Of a stretch of 64,000 nt of DNA, positions 11,007-23,358 are shown in pieces. Made by a program: the position numbers and the translations under genes. Source of the stretch: Musa acuminata AAA Group (Eukaryota > Streptophyta > Magnoliopsida > Zingiberales > Musaceae); assembly GCF_036884655.1 (NCBI RefSeq), contig NC_088335.1, positions 38,996,001 to 39,060,000 of the forward strand. The letters are read 5' to 3'. The stretch's first letter is position 1. Each line of letters starts with the position of its first letter. A model generated the notes under the pieces. That model saw nothing but the letters and a program-made list of their open reading frames with translations. It searched no databases and had not been told where the DNA came from.

Positions 11007-11200
11007 CGATTCATTCGTTTGGAAAGTTTTCTTTTCTTGTAAAATTTGGTTGAATTTGGTGGATTGTTCGTCTCCGTTCGTCTCCACTCCCACGCCGCCT
11101 TCCGATCCCTTTCTCCCCTTCGAACTACCGATTCATTCGTTTGGAAAGTTTTCTTTTCTTGTAAAATTTGGTTGAATTTGGTGGATTGTTCGTCTCCGTT
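11007..11200 (+). repeat. Partial tandem duplication in the ABCF1 5' leader
   Basis: About 72 bp beginning CGATTCATTCGTTTGG and ending GTCTCCGTT occurs at 11007-11078 and again at 11129-11200, 122 bp apart and seemingly identical. It lies immediately upstream of the start codon at 11219, so it probably duplicates promoter-proximal or 5' UTR sequence. Short frames across it are not genes. Confidence 0.85.
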
Positions 11201-11218
11201 TGCGACTCGAGCACCTGG

Positions 11219-14200
11219 ATGGTGTCGGACGCGAGCAAGAAGAAGGCGGCGGCCAAGAAGGCCGCGGCGGCAGCGAAGAGGGGAGGGAAGTCCTCTGCCA
11301 CGTCGTCGAAGGCGACCGCCGGGGTGCCGAACGGGGCGGCTGTGGAGAAGCTCACTGATGGAGCTGGATCGCTGCGGATCTCGGATCGGACCTGCACTGG
11401 TGTACTCGCCTCGCATCCCCTCTCCAGAGATATCCATGTAACTTTTTTCCCCCTCTCCTCTATTGGTTTGTAAAAATTAGATTTTGTTCCCTCTCGGATA
11501 AGCCGACACTTACCTAGTAAGTGAAAACAAGGCACGTTAATGTGAAAGATCATCAGTTTGTTATTATAAACTCAACTAGGGTTTGAGTTTGAAACTCTTA
11601 AGTGAAAATGAGATTCTCTTGGATGATGAGGTACAATTTTCCAGGACACGAAAGTCACTTGCAGAAATATGTTGTTTGCAGCTCGTAATGTGATTGGAAC
11701 ACAATGCTTATTCAAGTATTTTGGGTCATGTGCTAGTATTTTCTATTTAGTATGAGAAATTGCTGATTACGAACAGATAGTCAATGCAACATAACTTTTC
11801 TGCAAGTTAGATGACTTTAAATTACTACAATATTTCATTTCCTCCATGAATCATGTTGTGAATCCTCTTCGAATGACCTATACAATTAGGAAATTCCTGG
11901 AGTTCTTAAAGATTCCGTGAATTGTGTTGTGAATCCTCTTTGAATGACCTATCCGATCAAGAAATTCCTGAAGTAGTGCTAGGTTTTATACTATTAATTG
12001 GAAGGTTTCAAAAGTGACCTTAATGAAATGAGGAGTCTGATGCAAGTGAAAAAGATAATCATAATGTTGTTTGTTCTGCAGCAATTTTTAGAAGAGATGC
12101 ATCTTTAAGGATGAAGTAACTGAAGAATTTGTTTAGTCAGATTGTTGATGCAATAATGCTTATTCCTAGTAGTTGACATGACTGCTGCTCTTAATATTTT
12201 CATTATCTGCTCTAGCACACTCTTGTTTTTCCTTATTTTATTATTATTAAAAGCAATATGGTATACTTTTGGTGGGTTCATTGTCCCACTTGCAAGTTGA
12301 GAGGTGAGATATTTCATCCATTTGGAATTTTTGAATCATCATTGACTTATTTAAGATAGCATTGATATTTATTTTATCACTTGAATATAAGTAGGTGCAT
12401 GGAACTATGACTAGAAGCTTTCTGGACTCCATTGTTGTGGTACTGAAAAGATGATTAAGTTAACAAATTTGTTGCTTTTGCCATATCTTTTGTTAGCTAT
12501 GAATTTATTCAACTTTCACTTTATAAACCTTGGATTTTTGTCATTCTAATGGATTGCAAATTGTGTACATTCCAGATTGAGTCCTTATCATTAACCTTTC
12601 ATGGGCATGACCTTATAGTGGATTCTGAGATGGAGCTCAACTATGGCAGGTATTGTATGTCAACATCTACTCTTTAATATTAGAGTTGGAATTGATACCC
12701 TGGTTTGTTGATTGTCGTAATTTGTTCTTCTTGTAGGCGCTATGGTTTGTTGGGACTGAACGGCTGTGGGAAGTCCACTCTCCTCTCAGCAATAGGATGC
12801 AGAGAGCTACCCATTCCTGAGCACATGGATATATATCACCTTACCCGAGAGATTGAAGCTTCAGATATGTCTGCCCTGGAGGCTGTCATCAATTGCGATG
12901 AAGAAAGATTGAGATTGGAGAAAGAAGCTGAAATGTTAGCTGCTGAGGTTTGTTCATAGGCATCAATATACATTACAGATAACGACTAGTTTATGTACAT
13001 TATTAGTAATTTTTTATTTTAATTTTTGATTCCTCATAGGATGGTGGTGGTGGAGAAGCTTTGGATCGCATCTATGAGCGGTTGGAAGCAATAGATGCAT
13101 CCACAGCTGAGAAGCGGGCTGCTGAGATTTTGTATGGACTTGGTTTTAATAAACAAATGCAAGCAAAGAAAACACGTGACTTCTCTGGTGGGTGGCGCAT
13201 GAGGATTGCATTGGCTAGAGCATTGTTTATGAACCCTACCATCCTCTTGCTTGATGAGCCCACAAATCATCTTGGTAAAGCATCTAGTTCAGCATTCAAT
13301 TTTAGGAAATTAATTTTCTGTTGGTTCTCTTCATGCATGACTTGATAAAGCACCAAATTAGATTTTTCATATGAAGGAATTTTATTTTTCTGTTTGTAAT
13401 GGGCCAATAACCTTCACATTCTATTTTCTTTTTCTTTTTTTGTTTCTTATGGTAGATAATTTCTCATCTGGAACCTTCTGTTAGGTTTGATGGACCATGC
13501 CGACTCTGATTAATGATATCTCAATCTAAAACAAAAGCAGTTCGGCTCAGTTCTCTTGGAGCTTGAGTGGTTGGTATTTTTGATAGGTGCCTCAATTGCT
13601 AGATTTGTTTATGGGTTATCACATGTTTTACATGGACTGTTAAACTATTTAAGTGGTTTGGGCTATAGGGAAGGAAGAACAGTTACTCCTATCAATCCGT
13701 AATGTTATGCTATACCCGAGGAGCATTTGGAAAAAAAAATATTTCATGTTGAGTGCTCCGGTCCTTGTTTTCGTACTTGGTGCCTATCTGCTCGAAGGTT
13801 AATTGGGTGGTGGATACAGCCCACCTCCTCGTACTGTCACTATAAATGTAGTGGTTATTTTCCAAAAGGGTTTCGGAGGCATTGCTTGTATGTAAACTGT
13901 GATCACTTGATCAATCCACAGTCATATATTTATATATATAATTTATCTGGGTCAGTGTTTGGCTCTTTTTCCATAGTTTTGGCTCAGCTTCTGTCGCTGA
14001 AGGAATACACATTTTTTGATAAGTAACACCCCTAATGGTATATACTTTATTATGCGTGAAACTTAGGATTGCTTCTTCTTGTCTTTCTTTTGCAGATTTG
14101 GAGGCATGTGTCTGGTTGGAAGAGACTCTGAAAAAGCTTGATCGTATCTTAGTTGTGGTATCACATTCTCAGGATTTTCTTAATGGTGTCTGTACCAACA

Positions 14201-15153
14201 TCATCCACATGCAGAACAAGAAGCTTAAATTCTACACTGGCAACTATGACCAATATGTCCAGACTCGTGCAGAGCTGGAAGAAAACCAGATGAAGCAGTA
14301 CAAGTGGGAGCAGGAGCAAATTGCTTCTATGAAAGAGTACATTGCTCGTTTTGGTCATGGTTCTGCTAAACTGGCCCGTCAAGCCCAAAGTAAGGAGAAA
14401 ACTCTTTCCAAGATGGAACGCGGTGGACTGACAGAAAAAGTTGTGAAGGACAAAGTGTTGGTCTTTCGCTTCACGGATGTCGGTAAACTCCCTCCGCCAG
14501 TCCTGCAATTTGTGGGAGTAACTTTCGGCTACACTCCAGATAACCTCATTTATCAGAACCTTGATTTCGGAGTGGACCTTGATTCCAGAATAGCACTAGT
14601 AGGGCCCAATGGTGCTGGGAAGAGCACATTGCTCAAGCTGATGACCGGTGATCTTATTCCTCTTGATGGAATGGTTAGGCGGCACAATCATCTTAGAATT
14701 GCCCAGTTTCATCAGCATCTAGCCGAGAAGCTTGATTTAGAGATGTCAGCACTTCAGTACATGATGAAAGAATACCCAGGCAACGAGGAAGAGAGGATGA
14801 GGGCTGCAATCGGAAAGTTTGGACTGTCAGGAAAGGCACAGGTGATGCCAATGAAGAACTTGTCAGATGGTCAGAGGAGCAGGGTGATCTTTGCTTGGCT
14901 GGCCTGGAGGCAACCCCATATGCTGCTGCTCGACGAGCCGACAAATCATCTGGATATCGAGACCATTGACTCCCTAGCAGAAGCACTGAATGACTGGGAT
15001 GGGGGTCTGGTGTTGGTGAGCCACGACTTCAGATTGATCAATCAGGTGGCTGAGGAGATTTGGGTGTGCCAGAACCAAGCGGTGACGGGGTGGAAGGGTG
15101 ACATCATGGATTTTAAGGAGCATCTGAGGAGCAATGCAGGGTTGTCTGATTAA
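11219..15153 (+). CDS. ABCF1: ABC transporter F family member 1 (GCN20-like ribosome-associated ATPase)
   Basis: Five coding exons: 11219-11437, 12576-12649, 12737-12947, 13040-13274 and 14096-15153, all with GT-AG introns. They join in frame to 598 residues, matching the family length of about 595. ABCF proteins have two ATPase domains and no membrane segments; they act on ribosomes in translation and its control rather than in transport. The N-terminus is Lys/Ala-rich ([14 protein letters not shown], residues 1-20), as in plant ABCF1. ATPase domain 1: Walker [10 protein letters not shown] at 104-112, signature FSGGW 216-220, Walker B with DEPTNHLD 240-247. Domain 2: GPNGAGKST 416-424, LSDGQ 502-506, DE 526-527, switch His in VSHD at 556. 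The charged linker (about 290-360) is intact. No stop or frameshift was found, so the gene looks functional. The ATG is chosen by the conserved N-terminus. Symbol by homology recalled from Arabidopsis ABCF1. Confidence 0.97.
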
Positions 15154-16145
15154 TTTATCAATAGAAGTAGATTTCACTTAAGAAATCAATTCTATTATAA
15201 GGCTATGTTGTTAATCATATTCGTTTTTTGACACTAGTGCATGACTTTGAGCCACCTTTTCGTTTGGCAAATTATGCCCAGAAGAAGCCTCACCTATTGT
15301 TATCCTTATGGCAAGTATTATGTTAGTTGTTGCCATATAATATGTATTATCAGCAATGCTGGTAAAGGCCGTCTCGTTTCTGATTTAACGAGATTGCCAG
15401 ATGGTGTTTAGAAGTTTTGCCTCATTAGAATTCAATTCTCTGAGTGTTTTAGCCCAAATTGTTGGTCATGGGCAATTAAAATGGAGCTGCAATATCTTTC
15501 CATCATCGTCTTGGTTGTCCAACGAATGACAGTGGATTCAATCCCAAATAGTGGTTTGATTAGCTCGTTTATTTTTGGAAGGGAAAAGGACTCACTGATG
15601 ATAAATCACATTACAAATTTAGCTAATTCAAAAATGTCAAAAGAAAAAGAAAAACTAAACAGTCATCTACTTTTGCATCGGACTTCCTTCCTTCTTCGCC
15701 CTCCTCGAGCTTTCAAGAGAATTGCATAGCATTCGGCCTGCCTGGCAGTCGAAGAAGCTCTACAAGGTGCACAACCTGTTCTCGACATGGCTGGTGGTGT
15801 TGATGTAGATGATGACTAATAAGCTATGAGAATGGATCCAGATCGTTTAGAGCTCGTCCTACATAGCTTAGCCAGTTGGTGGAGGAGACACATCCCAAAT
15901 TATCTGAGATTTTGATGAAACTCCATTCAAGGTGATTGGTAGGAGCATGGGGCTGTGATGCAGTGGCAGAGCGAGTACAGCCAGTCCTTTTTGCCTTGTA
16001 GTTACAGATAAGAAATCCCAGAGCCTGGCAGTCCTTCTAGTCCCATCCATCATCTTTCACTTGCTACAGCCAGGACTGGCTTGCACATGGAAAGCTGCAC
16101 CGTAATGCAGAGGTGAACATATTTGGGCTCACAAATGACAGGGTT
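15154..16145. other. ABCF1 3' flank and intergenic DNA
   Basis: No second gene is visible. A palindromic pair AGCCAGTCCT (about 15980) and AGGACTGGCT (about 16071) occurs but has no extended stem. Confidence 0.5.
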
Positions 16146-16187
16146 TTCTTCTTCTTCTTCTTCTTCTTCTTCTTCTTCTTCTTCTTT
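16146..16187. repeat. (TTC)n microsatellite
   Basis: About 13 uninterrupted TTC units. Confidence 0.95.
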
Positions 16188-18489
16188 TATTCTATTTTTA
16201 GAAAAAGGCACTAATCTCTGAAATGAAAATTATAAATACAAATTAAATGTGTTTTTTCAACTAAAAATATTATTTTATACAGAGCTCTATGATTTGTTGT
16301 TGTAGTATTATGATTTGCACTCTTGTCCACAAGCTTCAAGTCATCCTTCATTGGAAATTAAGAAGATAAGATCAATTCAGATCAAAAATACAGAATGCAT
16401 CCAAGTCATCCTCAACCATCAACAAGTGAGACACAAGATTCATTCTTATGTATCTTATGCTAGGGATATGCTGGAGTTTGCTAAACTAAATACATTTGCC
16501 TTCAGGTGCTTTTTGTTTCTACATTTCTTTCCTCAACAAAATGTATTCTTATCACTTTACATTAAGCATGAAAAAGAAAAGGATTGCACTCAGGTTTATT
16601 TCTGTCCTGCAATTCTTCTATTTTCAATCTTGTGGTACATCCAGTATCTCAAGCCATACTCATGAAACAAAGTTGATAAGCTTCTTATGTCCACTAGGAA
16701 CCATGAAGGAAAAATATGTTCCTTGCAGCAAACTCGAGGAAGCTGTCAATTGTTTCTTTCCATTACTTACTTTTATGTCAGCAGAACTCAGACTACAACT
16801 GCATTTGATGGCTATGATGACCATCCAAGGTTATGATCATGATCTTCTCTACACAAAGACTCACCTCTAGATTCTAATGTAGATCCCCCATCCAAACACA
16901 CACTTCAAGGTTCTAATCTGAGAAAAATTCCACATACCGATATATCAAGATTCCAATAATTAACCCATCTTTTAGCATATAACTTGAAATATAGGTTTGT
17001 ACAAAAAGTAATATGAATTGTTGTTCATAAAAGAAGAAAAAAAAATCAAGGGATATTTTCCAGACAATTCTGGGCAAGAATGTCCTTCAAGGTTGGTCCA
17101 TTCCACAAATAATAACTTGGAGGATGTACCCCAAGGAAGGCCCACCTGCATGCATGAAGGTTGGATGAGTATTAATTGGCAACAGTACCTTGTGTCCAAC
17201 ATCTCTGGGTTCCTTTTGGCACATCTGCATTTTAGTTTCAAATTTCTTCCTTCTCTCTTGGTGATAAGTTGGCATAGTCAAACTTTACCATGCACAAAAA
17301 AGGAGATTGAGGAACAAGAGGGTGATGATGAACTGTGTTCTTTCAATGCAATTATTCTTTATCCTTCATGGGTCTAGTTTGCTTACTCCTTTTGCTTCTT
17401 TGAGTTTTATGACCTATTCTTTACCACATATCTAATTCTTTTCTCACTATCCTTTTTTTTTTTTTTTTTAGCTTCATAACACTACTAACTTTATATCTCT
17501 TTGGAAAAGAAATTCTATTGTAAAATGAAAAGAGAAGGGAAAGACAGCCCCCCCCCCCCCCCCAAAAAAAGAAAAGAAAACTAATTTTACCTTCAGTAAA
17601 TGTGGCAGGATTATTTCATCCAAACAAGAACACAAAACAAATCATTTTTTATATTGAGCAAATCTAGCATTCGTGATTAAGAACATTTTCTATAATCATT
17701 GTGGTAATGCAGTATACAACCAATCTTACTAAAACCGAAACAATGCATTAATCTTAAGTGTCTAATCCTGGATTTGAGAAAAGAAAATAAGAAATTTAAA
17801 GCACTATATTTGTACCTTCCAAGAAAAAAAGTCCTTTCGGTTTATGTGTCTTATATATCATGAATATAACTGCATTAAGCAATTAGCCAGCTGATCCTTC
17901 CTACGTTTTGCATGACAAACACTTACCATAATGAGGATGAATCCCACCTTCTCCACGCCGCAGACAAAACCCTAGCAACATGCTCATATGAAGATTGCAT
18001 ATCATGTCTGTTGGCAATCACTTACGACTAACATGTATGAACTTGTTATTGATGCAGTCGTTATTCTGATCAGTGATCGGCAATCTGAGAAAGTAGATTC
18101 AATAGTTCTTGATATGCTTTTGACATTTTTATTTTTCTTCAAAGTGAAAATTTCTTCTGATGTATTTCCTATCATCTTCCATTCTTTTGTTAGACGACTC
18201 TTGGAAGAAAATGCGTCATAAAATTAGACTTGTGGATTCATCCATTGTTTTCTGATTCAGCAGTAAATATCCATCAGTTCATAATAATCCTAATCCTGAA
18301 ACAAAAACCCTGACAACAATAAATAAAAACCAGATATAGAATGGAGCAAAATGAATCTTTTTCTCCTTTGGATCTCAAGATATATACTGTAAACATAAAC
18401 CATCAACAATGGCTCATCTAATAACAAAGAATAAATGTTAATGTTGCCTTTCCAGAGATCTGTAGATCTCAATCATCACACTCTATTAG
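16188..18489. other. Intergenic DNA, no gene recognised
   Basis: AT-rich with scattered short frames. A frame pair at 16972-17377 has somewhat more balanced composition but no motif I can name. A run of 16 C lies at 17548-17563 and a T run near 17453-17469. Confidence 0.5.
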
Positions 18490-18664
18490 ATCGCCACTGA
18501 CATGAAAGGAAGGAAGAAAGAGGGCAACTATCCATGAAGAACAAAAGAAAGGTATGAACTGACTCAAGGCCATGAAAGATCTAACTCGCTGCTACTTCAG
18601 CTTCAACGACATCAAAGACAACATGAATTACCTCGACATCGACATCGGTAAGGTGGTGTATCTG

Positions 18665-18785
18665 AAGGCATTTAGTCATGTGTTTGCCGATGCAGCATCA
18701 TCAAGATTCTCATGTAGAACGGCCGGCCGCAGCGAGTCCATGTGAATCTTGATGATGCCACACCCACAAAAACCGACTGCTCGAT
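18665..18785 (-). ncRNA. MIR172: miR172 precursor
   Basis: On the minus strand the 3' arm at 18690-18710 is the 21-nt miR172 sequence (AGAATCTTGATGATG, ending CTGCAT). The 5' arm at 18741-18761 is its star strand (GTGGCATCATCAAG, ending ATTCACA), positioned to give the 2-nt 3' overhangs of a Dicer product. Fifteen consecutive bases pair perfectly in the duplex. CATG/CATG continue the stem toward a loop containing GGCCGGCC, and GTTTG-type pairing continues below the duplex. The plus strand would give a non-canonical miRNA, so the minus strand is the gene. miR172 silences AP2-type floral and phase-change regulators. The extent of the primary transcript beyond the hairpin is inferred; a TATA box at 19286-19294 suggests it starts near 19260. 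Confidence 0.95.
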
Positions 18786-19260
18786 CCATGCATGACCTCG
18801 GAACCAAGATGGTCGGTCGGTGAAAGAATCAAAGACAGGAGATCCGATCAAGAAGCAAGATCCACCGGGAAGAGGATCTTGCACAAGTCGTTGAGGGTGA
18901 TGTCAAGAACCAAGAAAAGAGATGAACTCCTAGGTAGGTTTGTTCTCGCGACACACCGTGGTCTTCTTGCGTGATCTGATCACGAAAGACGATAGCAGCC
19001 GAGAGAACTCGAGATTTCAGATGCAAGCAGACCAAGATCGGATTGAAAGGTGACTTCCCACCAGAGATCTGAGCAGTTTCCTCCCCAGAGAACCATGGTC
19101 CGTAAACAAGGATTTGAAGACACAGAAGACTGCAGTGAGAGAGGATAGAGAGTGAGAGAGAAGGATTTGGAGAGACAGAAAGACTGCAGTGAGAGTAAGA
19201 GGAGGAAGAAGAAAAGAAGAAGCAAAAGCAAAAGCAAAAGCAAAGCAAGGGCTACACAGT
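18786..19260 (-). other. Probable 5' leader of the primary MIR172 transcript
   Basis: On the minus strand this is CT-rich with a duplicated CTCTCACTGCAG-like motif (ends near 19132 and 19186), lying between the TATA box and the hairpin. The Phe/Ser-rich frames read here come from low-complexity sequence, not a protein gene. Confidence 0.55.
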
Positions 19261-19285
19261 GAAAGGATTGAGGAAGGAAGAGAGG

Positions 19286-19294
19286 TATTTATAG
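19286..19294 (-). promoter_or_regulatory. TATA box, likely MIR172 promoter
   Basis: Minus strand CTATAAATA in the context TGACTATAAATACC, followed about 30 nt downstream by a CT-rich leader and then the MIR172 hairpin about 530 nt away. Placement fits a Pol II miRNA promoter; no other gene would use it. Confidence 0.65.
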
Positions 19295-20890
19295 TCAATG
19301 AATAATGTTTTGGAATATCTCCAGCATTTCGGTTCCAGTGGTTCGTAGAACTGAACACCACATCAAGTTTATCATATCCTCACCCTAAACCTTTTACCCT
19401 CTTTTTTTTTTTTGAACTTTTACAAATAATTTCAATTCCATCGATTGACATATTTGAATGAAAAGAATGATCATAGAAATGAAATGACTATAAAAGTCAG
19501 AACAAATTAATCTAAGAAGCTGAGGGCCACTCTCTTCTTAAAAGAAAAGAAAACAATTAATTATCACGTTTCCTTTCCTATGCCAATGTCTAATGATGTA
19601 AGCATCAAAATTTTATAAGAAAAAATGATTTTTATAATTCTGGTTACATACATTAATGGCATTATATTTTTTTTCTCCGAGTCAGAAAAAAAAAAATGTA
19701 TCATCAATATTAGGCACATAGTCGTTAGGAGTATAGCTTATAGATTCCTCACATACGTTTTTAATTTTTACGTTTGATAACGATAAAATCGATGATGTCT
19801 GACTCATTTAATAAAGTAACTCGGATGCTCACTCGAGAGTATGCTTTATAATCGACCTACACAAAGACTAAAGTCAGGTGGAGTTTCTGGTATAGTTACT
19901 TGGACGCGAAAGTCAATAACTAACAAAGATAAAATAATTTAATAAATAGTAATCGATCTCCATTATTATGCCATCTATTGTCGCAACTTAATTCATGACT
20001 TAAGGCAGGAATAGTGGATACCACAAAGTTGCAACATAAATTAAGCATAAATTTTATTTCTTAATGACGATTGAGACCGACAGTTCTCTCTCTCAAAAAA
20101 AAAAAAAAAAAAAAGACTATCTGTGTTTCACCAGTAAACAAATAGAAGTGAGAATGGATTTCATGTGCGTCAAGGAAAAAATAAATAAATAAATAAATAA
20201 ATAAAGCAAAAAAAAAAAAGGAGGCCACAATGGAAGATATTTATAGAGAATTGCTTCGACGTCGCGACTAGCAACCATATCAATGTACCTCAGGGAGACA
20301 CGGCCCACTTCTCGCTGTTTGTGTTCTAGGTCGTGTCTTAACACGTGTCTTCGTTCACATTATTCATATATATAGATAATAATAGATTATACCTTCACAT
20401 AAAATTCTTCCTACATATATAAATATATAAATAATTTAAAGAGAAGAGAATTCTTAAAAAAAACATAATCCGAAGACACATAAAAATTATTCTATTTCAA
20501 AATCGCATTCATTGTACGGAGACTCTCATCTCTCTTAGCTTGAGAAGTGATGAAAAATGTAAAGATTATGAAAAAAAATAATCATGAAAAGGGGTTAAAC
20601 AGGAGCTACATGACCACTATGAAATTAAATAAAATGATTAATAAGTTTAATGAAATAAAAAATAAATAGCGAGTGTCTCATGTTACAATTAATGGAGAAA
20701 TTTTTTGAGTCGTTCTCATCTAATTTTAAAAGAGATTATCACTACGAAGCCACGACTCTTAGGTAATAGGATCAAACAGTATCTAACTCTAAATTGTTAA
20801 AAAGATTAGATCATCGTGAGTTATACGGTGATGGATCCTATACCTTTTATCAAATGATCGGGAGTTGATCATATTACTAAAGTAATTTAT
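19295..20890. other. AT-rich intergenic DNA
   Basis: No gene seen. It holds an A run at 20095-20114 and a (AAAT)n run near 20179-20204. Confidence 0.5.
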
Positions 20891-20891
20891 T

Positions 20892-22025
20892 ATTGGGACT
20901 GATAAGTATTTTGATATTTGTAGCTAATATTGAGTGGGATAAAGAATCTTCGTACAAGGAGTTTTTTTTTTATAATTTGGGTATGATTATTTCATAAATA
21001 TCTCAAATATCTCTAGGTCTTATAGGGAAAGAATAAGACATGATAAATACTTTTAGTATTCTTAGGTTTTTCTCTAGGGAAGGGTATATGGAGAGGAAAC
21101 TCTCTTAAGTTGCTAAAGAAGTAAGAAAAAAATGGTATAAATTTTTTAAAATTTATGTAAGGATATTATAAGGAATTTATATTTAAGTAGGATAACTCAA
21201 GATCTTGTAATTGATTTCATATTATGAAGAATTTAGTTTTTCTCTTGGTAAGATTTATTGAACTACATTAAATGTTATGTCAGTTTTTTGATATATTCTC
21301 TTGATTGTTAATCTCTTATGGATTTCTCTTTTATTTTTTTAGTTTTTCTTCTCCCCCCCCTAACAAGTGGTATTATAGTTCAAAAGATTCGATGATCAAA
21401 TATTCAATAAGAATGAGCAACAACGATTAGAACAAGCGTGAAGCAAGAATATTTTTTTTAAAAGAGGTACAAAAGTGGATCAAATACTCATCGAGAAAGT
21501 GATTATTGGGATTAACAAGTAGTTGGAATTCCTAGAACCAGTGTGCCAGTGGATCCTGATATAAGGTGTTCTTGTAAAGTATGAAAACGTTAATAATTAG
21601 GGTTGATTCTTCTATAAATATCTCATATATCTTTGATTTTTTACGAGGGAGAAAGCAAGATGTCATGAATATATTTGGTATTCATTCGTAGGCTTCTAGT
21701 TTTGATCGGAGAGAAAGTAAGATGTTAAAGAATACTTTTGATGCTTCTAGATTTCTCTCACTAGTATCTTATCCAGTATCCAGAAAGGAAATAACTTTCT
21801 AGAATGAAAAAGGAAGTATAAATTGTTTAAAATTTATATGAGATAATTTAAAAAAAAAAAAAAAATTATATTTAAGTATGATAACTCAACAATTTAGGTT
21901 TCTCGAGTTATCTTAAAGCACGTTAGGATAACTCAAAAATTGTTGAACTATGTTAATTGCATGTCAACTTTTGGTATATTTTCTAGGATTTTGATCTCCG
22001 AATATTCTTTCGATTAGAAATTTTA
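20892..22025 (+). mobile_element. Diverged LTR-like repeat pair (TRIM-like), old
   Basis: Two direct repeats begin ATTGGGACTGATAAGTA at 20892 and ATTGGGATTAACAAGTA at 21504 (612 bp apart). Both share TCATA(A/T)ATATCTCA(A/T)ATATCT, TATTTAAGTA(G/T)GATAACTCAA and a TTGAACTA(C/T) block. The first copy ends near 21366 with CCCCCCCCTAACA, followed after 2 nt by TGGTATTATAGTTC, a decayed TGGTATCAGAGC primer-binding site. Internal DNA is only about 130 bp and has no coding capacity. Ends are approximate, and it could also be a remnant of a larger element. Confidence 0.5.
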
Positions 22026-23283
22026 TCGACTTGTAATTTATGTGTGCATTCACTGATTTGTTTACTTCCGTAAAGGTGTTATGAGTCAATACGAATGTTA
22101 GGGGAAGATGGAGCCTTTATAAACAGTGAAAGATAATTAACAGTCGGTCAGCAACATGTTTTCGTACGATTAGACAGACATGAACAGTGTGGCCATGGGA
22201 ATCCGAGAGGGACCAGTAGACGGAAGCCATCAACGATGTAGTTCTCATGACATGAACACGTACATAGACATCAACATCAGAATTATTGTGGTGCTCTCGT
22301 CCTTGAAAGAGGACCGGACCCACTTGTTCTCATCCCCTCTTTTCCTTTCTCAAAATCACATTATCAAGCAAACTTGTGCATACTTCCTCCTTTCTAAGTG
22401 GATGTTATTTGAATTATAGTTTTGTCAGAACGGGATTTGACATGAATCTGATTATTTGTTGAACCAATACATTAATCTGATTATTTGTTGAACCCATAGA
22501 TCAACCGATCGGATAATAGGTTTAATAATATTTGTAAAAATACAATATATATCTACATGTTTTTTTATTGAAAATATGAAACCTACAAATAATATATTCG
22601 ATAACAATAATAAGAAAAATTTAAAGGAATTTGGATTTAATCATCACGGGATAGAGCGTCGTGTGTCATTTGCCTCTCCGAGGAAGGACAGACCCATGAG
22701 CTACTGATTTGGCACACAAAAAGATCTTACGGTGGAGAGCGAGCGTACTTGATAATAATTGACATGATTGCTTGATGTGGTTCATCTGTGTATGATTCAA
22801 ATAACCTAAATCTAATAATTTTCTCTCACCTCACATGCTCAGGAAGGAAGCAGACAGCTGAGCTGCTGACAGACAACCTTTTCTTTTCCGCATTTCATGT
22901 CTCTCGGTGAGGATTAAATCGCATGGATTCAAGTCAATATAATCCATCAAGTTAAAACCTGTGTGGTACACAGTTCACATGACAACAGTTAAGGTTACTA
23001 ATAGATCAAAAGGACGGAGACAGATTGGATTGAAATTGGCAAAGGTTAATAATAGAATGAGATAATGCTTATAATTAAACAAGGATGAAGCATTAGTAGC
23101 AAGTTAATTACGTTTGAGTAACCTGTGAAGCTAAGAGATGATCAGGATTAAGACAAAAATGAAGTATCAATTGATGTGGTATAAAATGAATAAAATCAAA
23201 TTGCTAGATTTTCATTAATCTTTCATGAATTCAGATTTTTTTTTTTTTTTGACAAGAAACCCTAACTTGTCTCTCTATAGTCA

Positions 23284-23284
23284 A

Positions 23285-23358
<74 letters not shown>
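23284..23358. repeat. Compound microsatellite (AAT)n(ATC)n
   Basis: About 15 AAT units followed directly by about 10 ATC units. The Asn/His-run frame over it is not a gene. Confidence 0.95.

Noticed and set aside
15975..16090. miR169-like words (CAGCCAGGACTGGCTTGC) and a 10-bp inverted pair
   Set aside because: Several mismatches to miR169, and no extended stem or star strand could be built around them.
16972..17377. Overlapping frames of about 90-120 residues
   Set aside because: No recognisable motif and no splice-consistent extension on either strand; not enough to call a gene.
18829..19361. Phe/Ser/Leu-rich minus-strand frames next to MIR172
   Set aside because: CT-rich low-complexity leader; no start context, domain or conservation visible.
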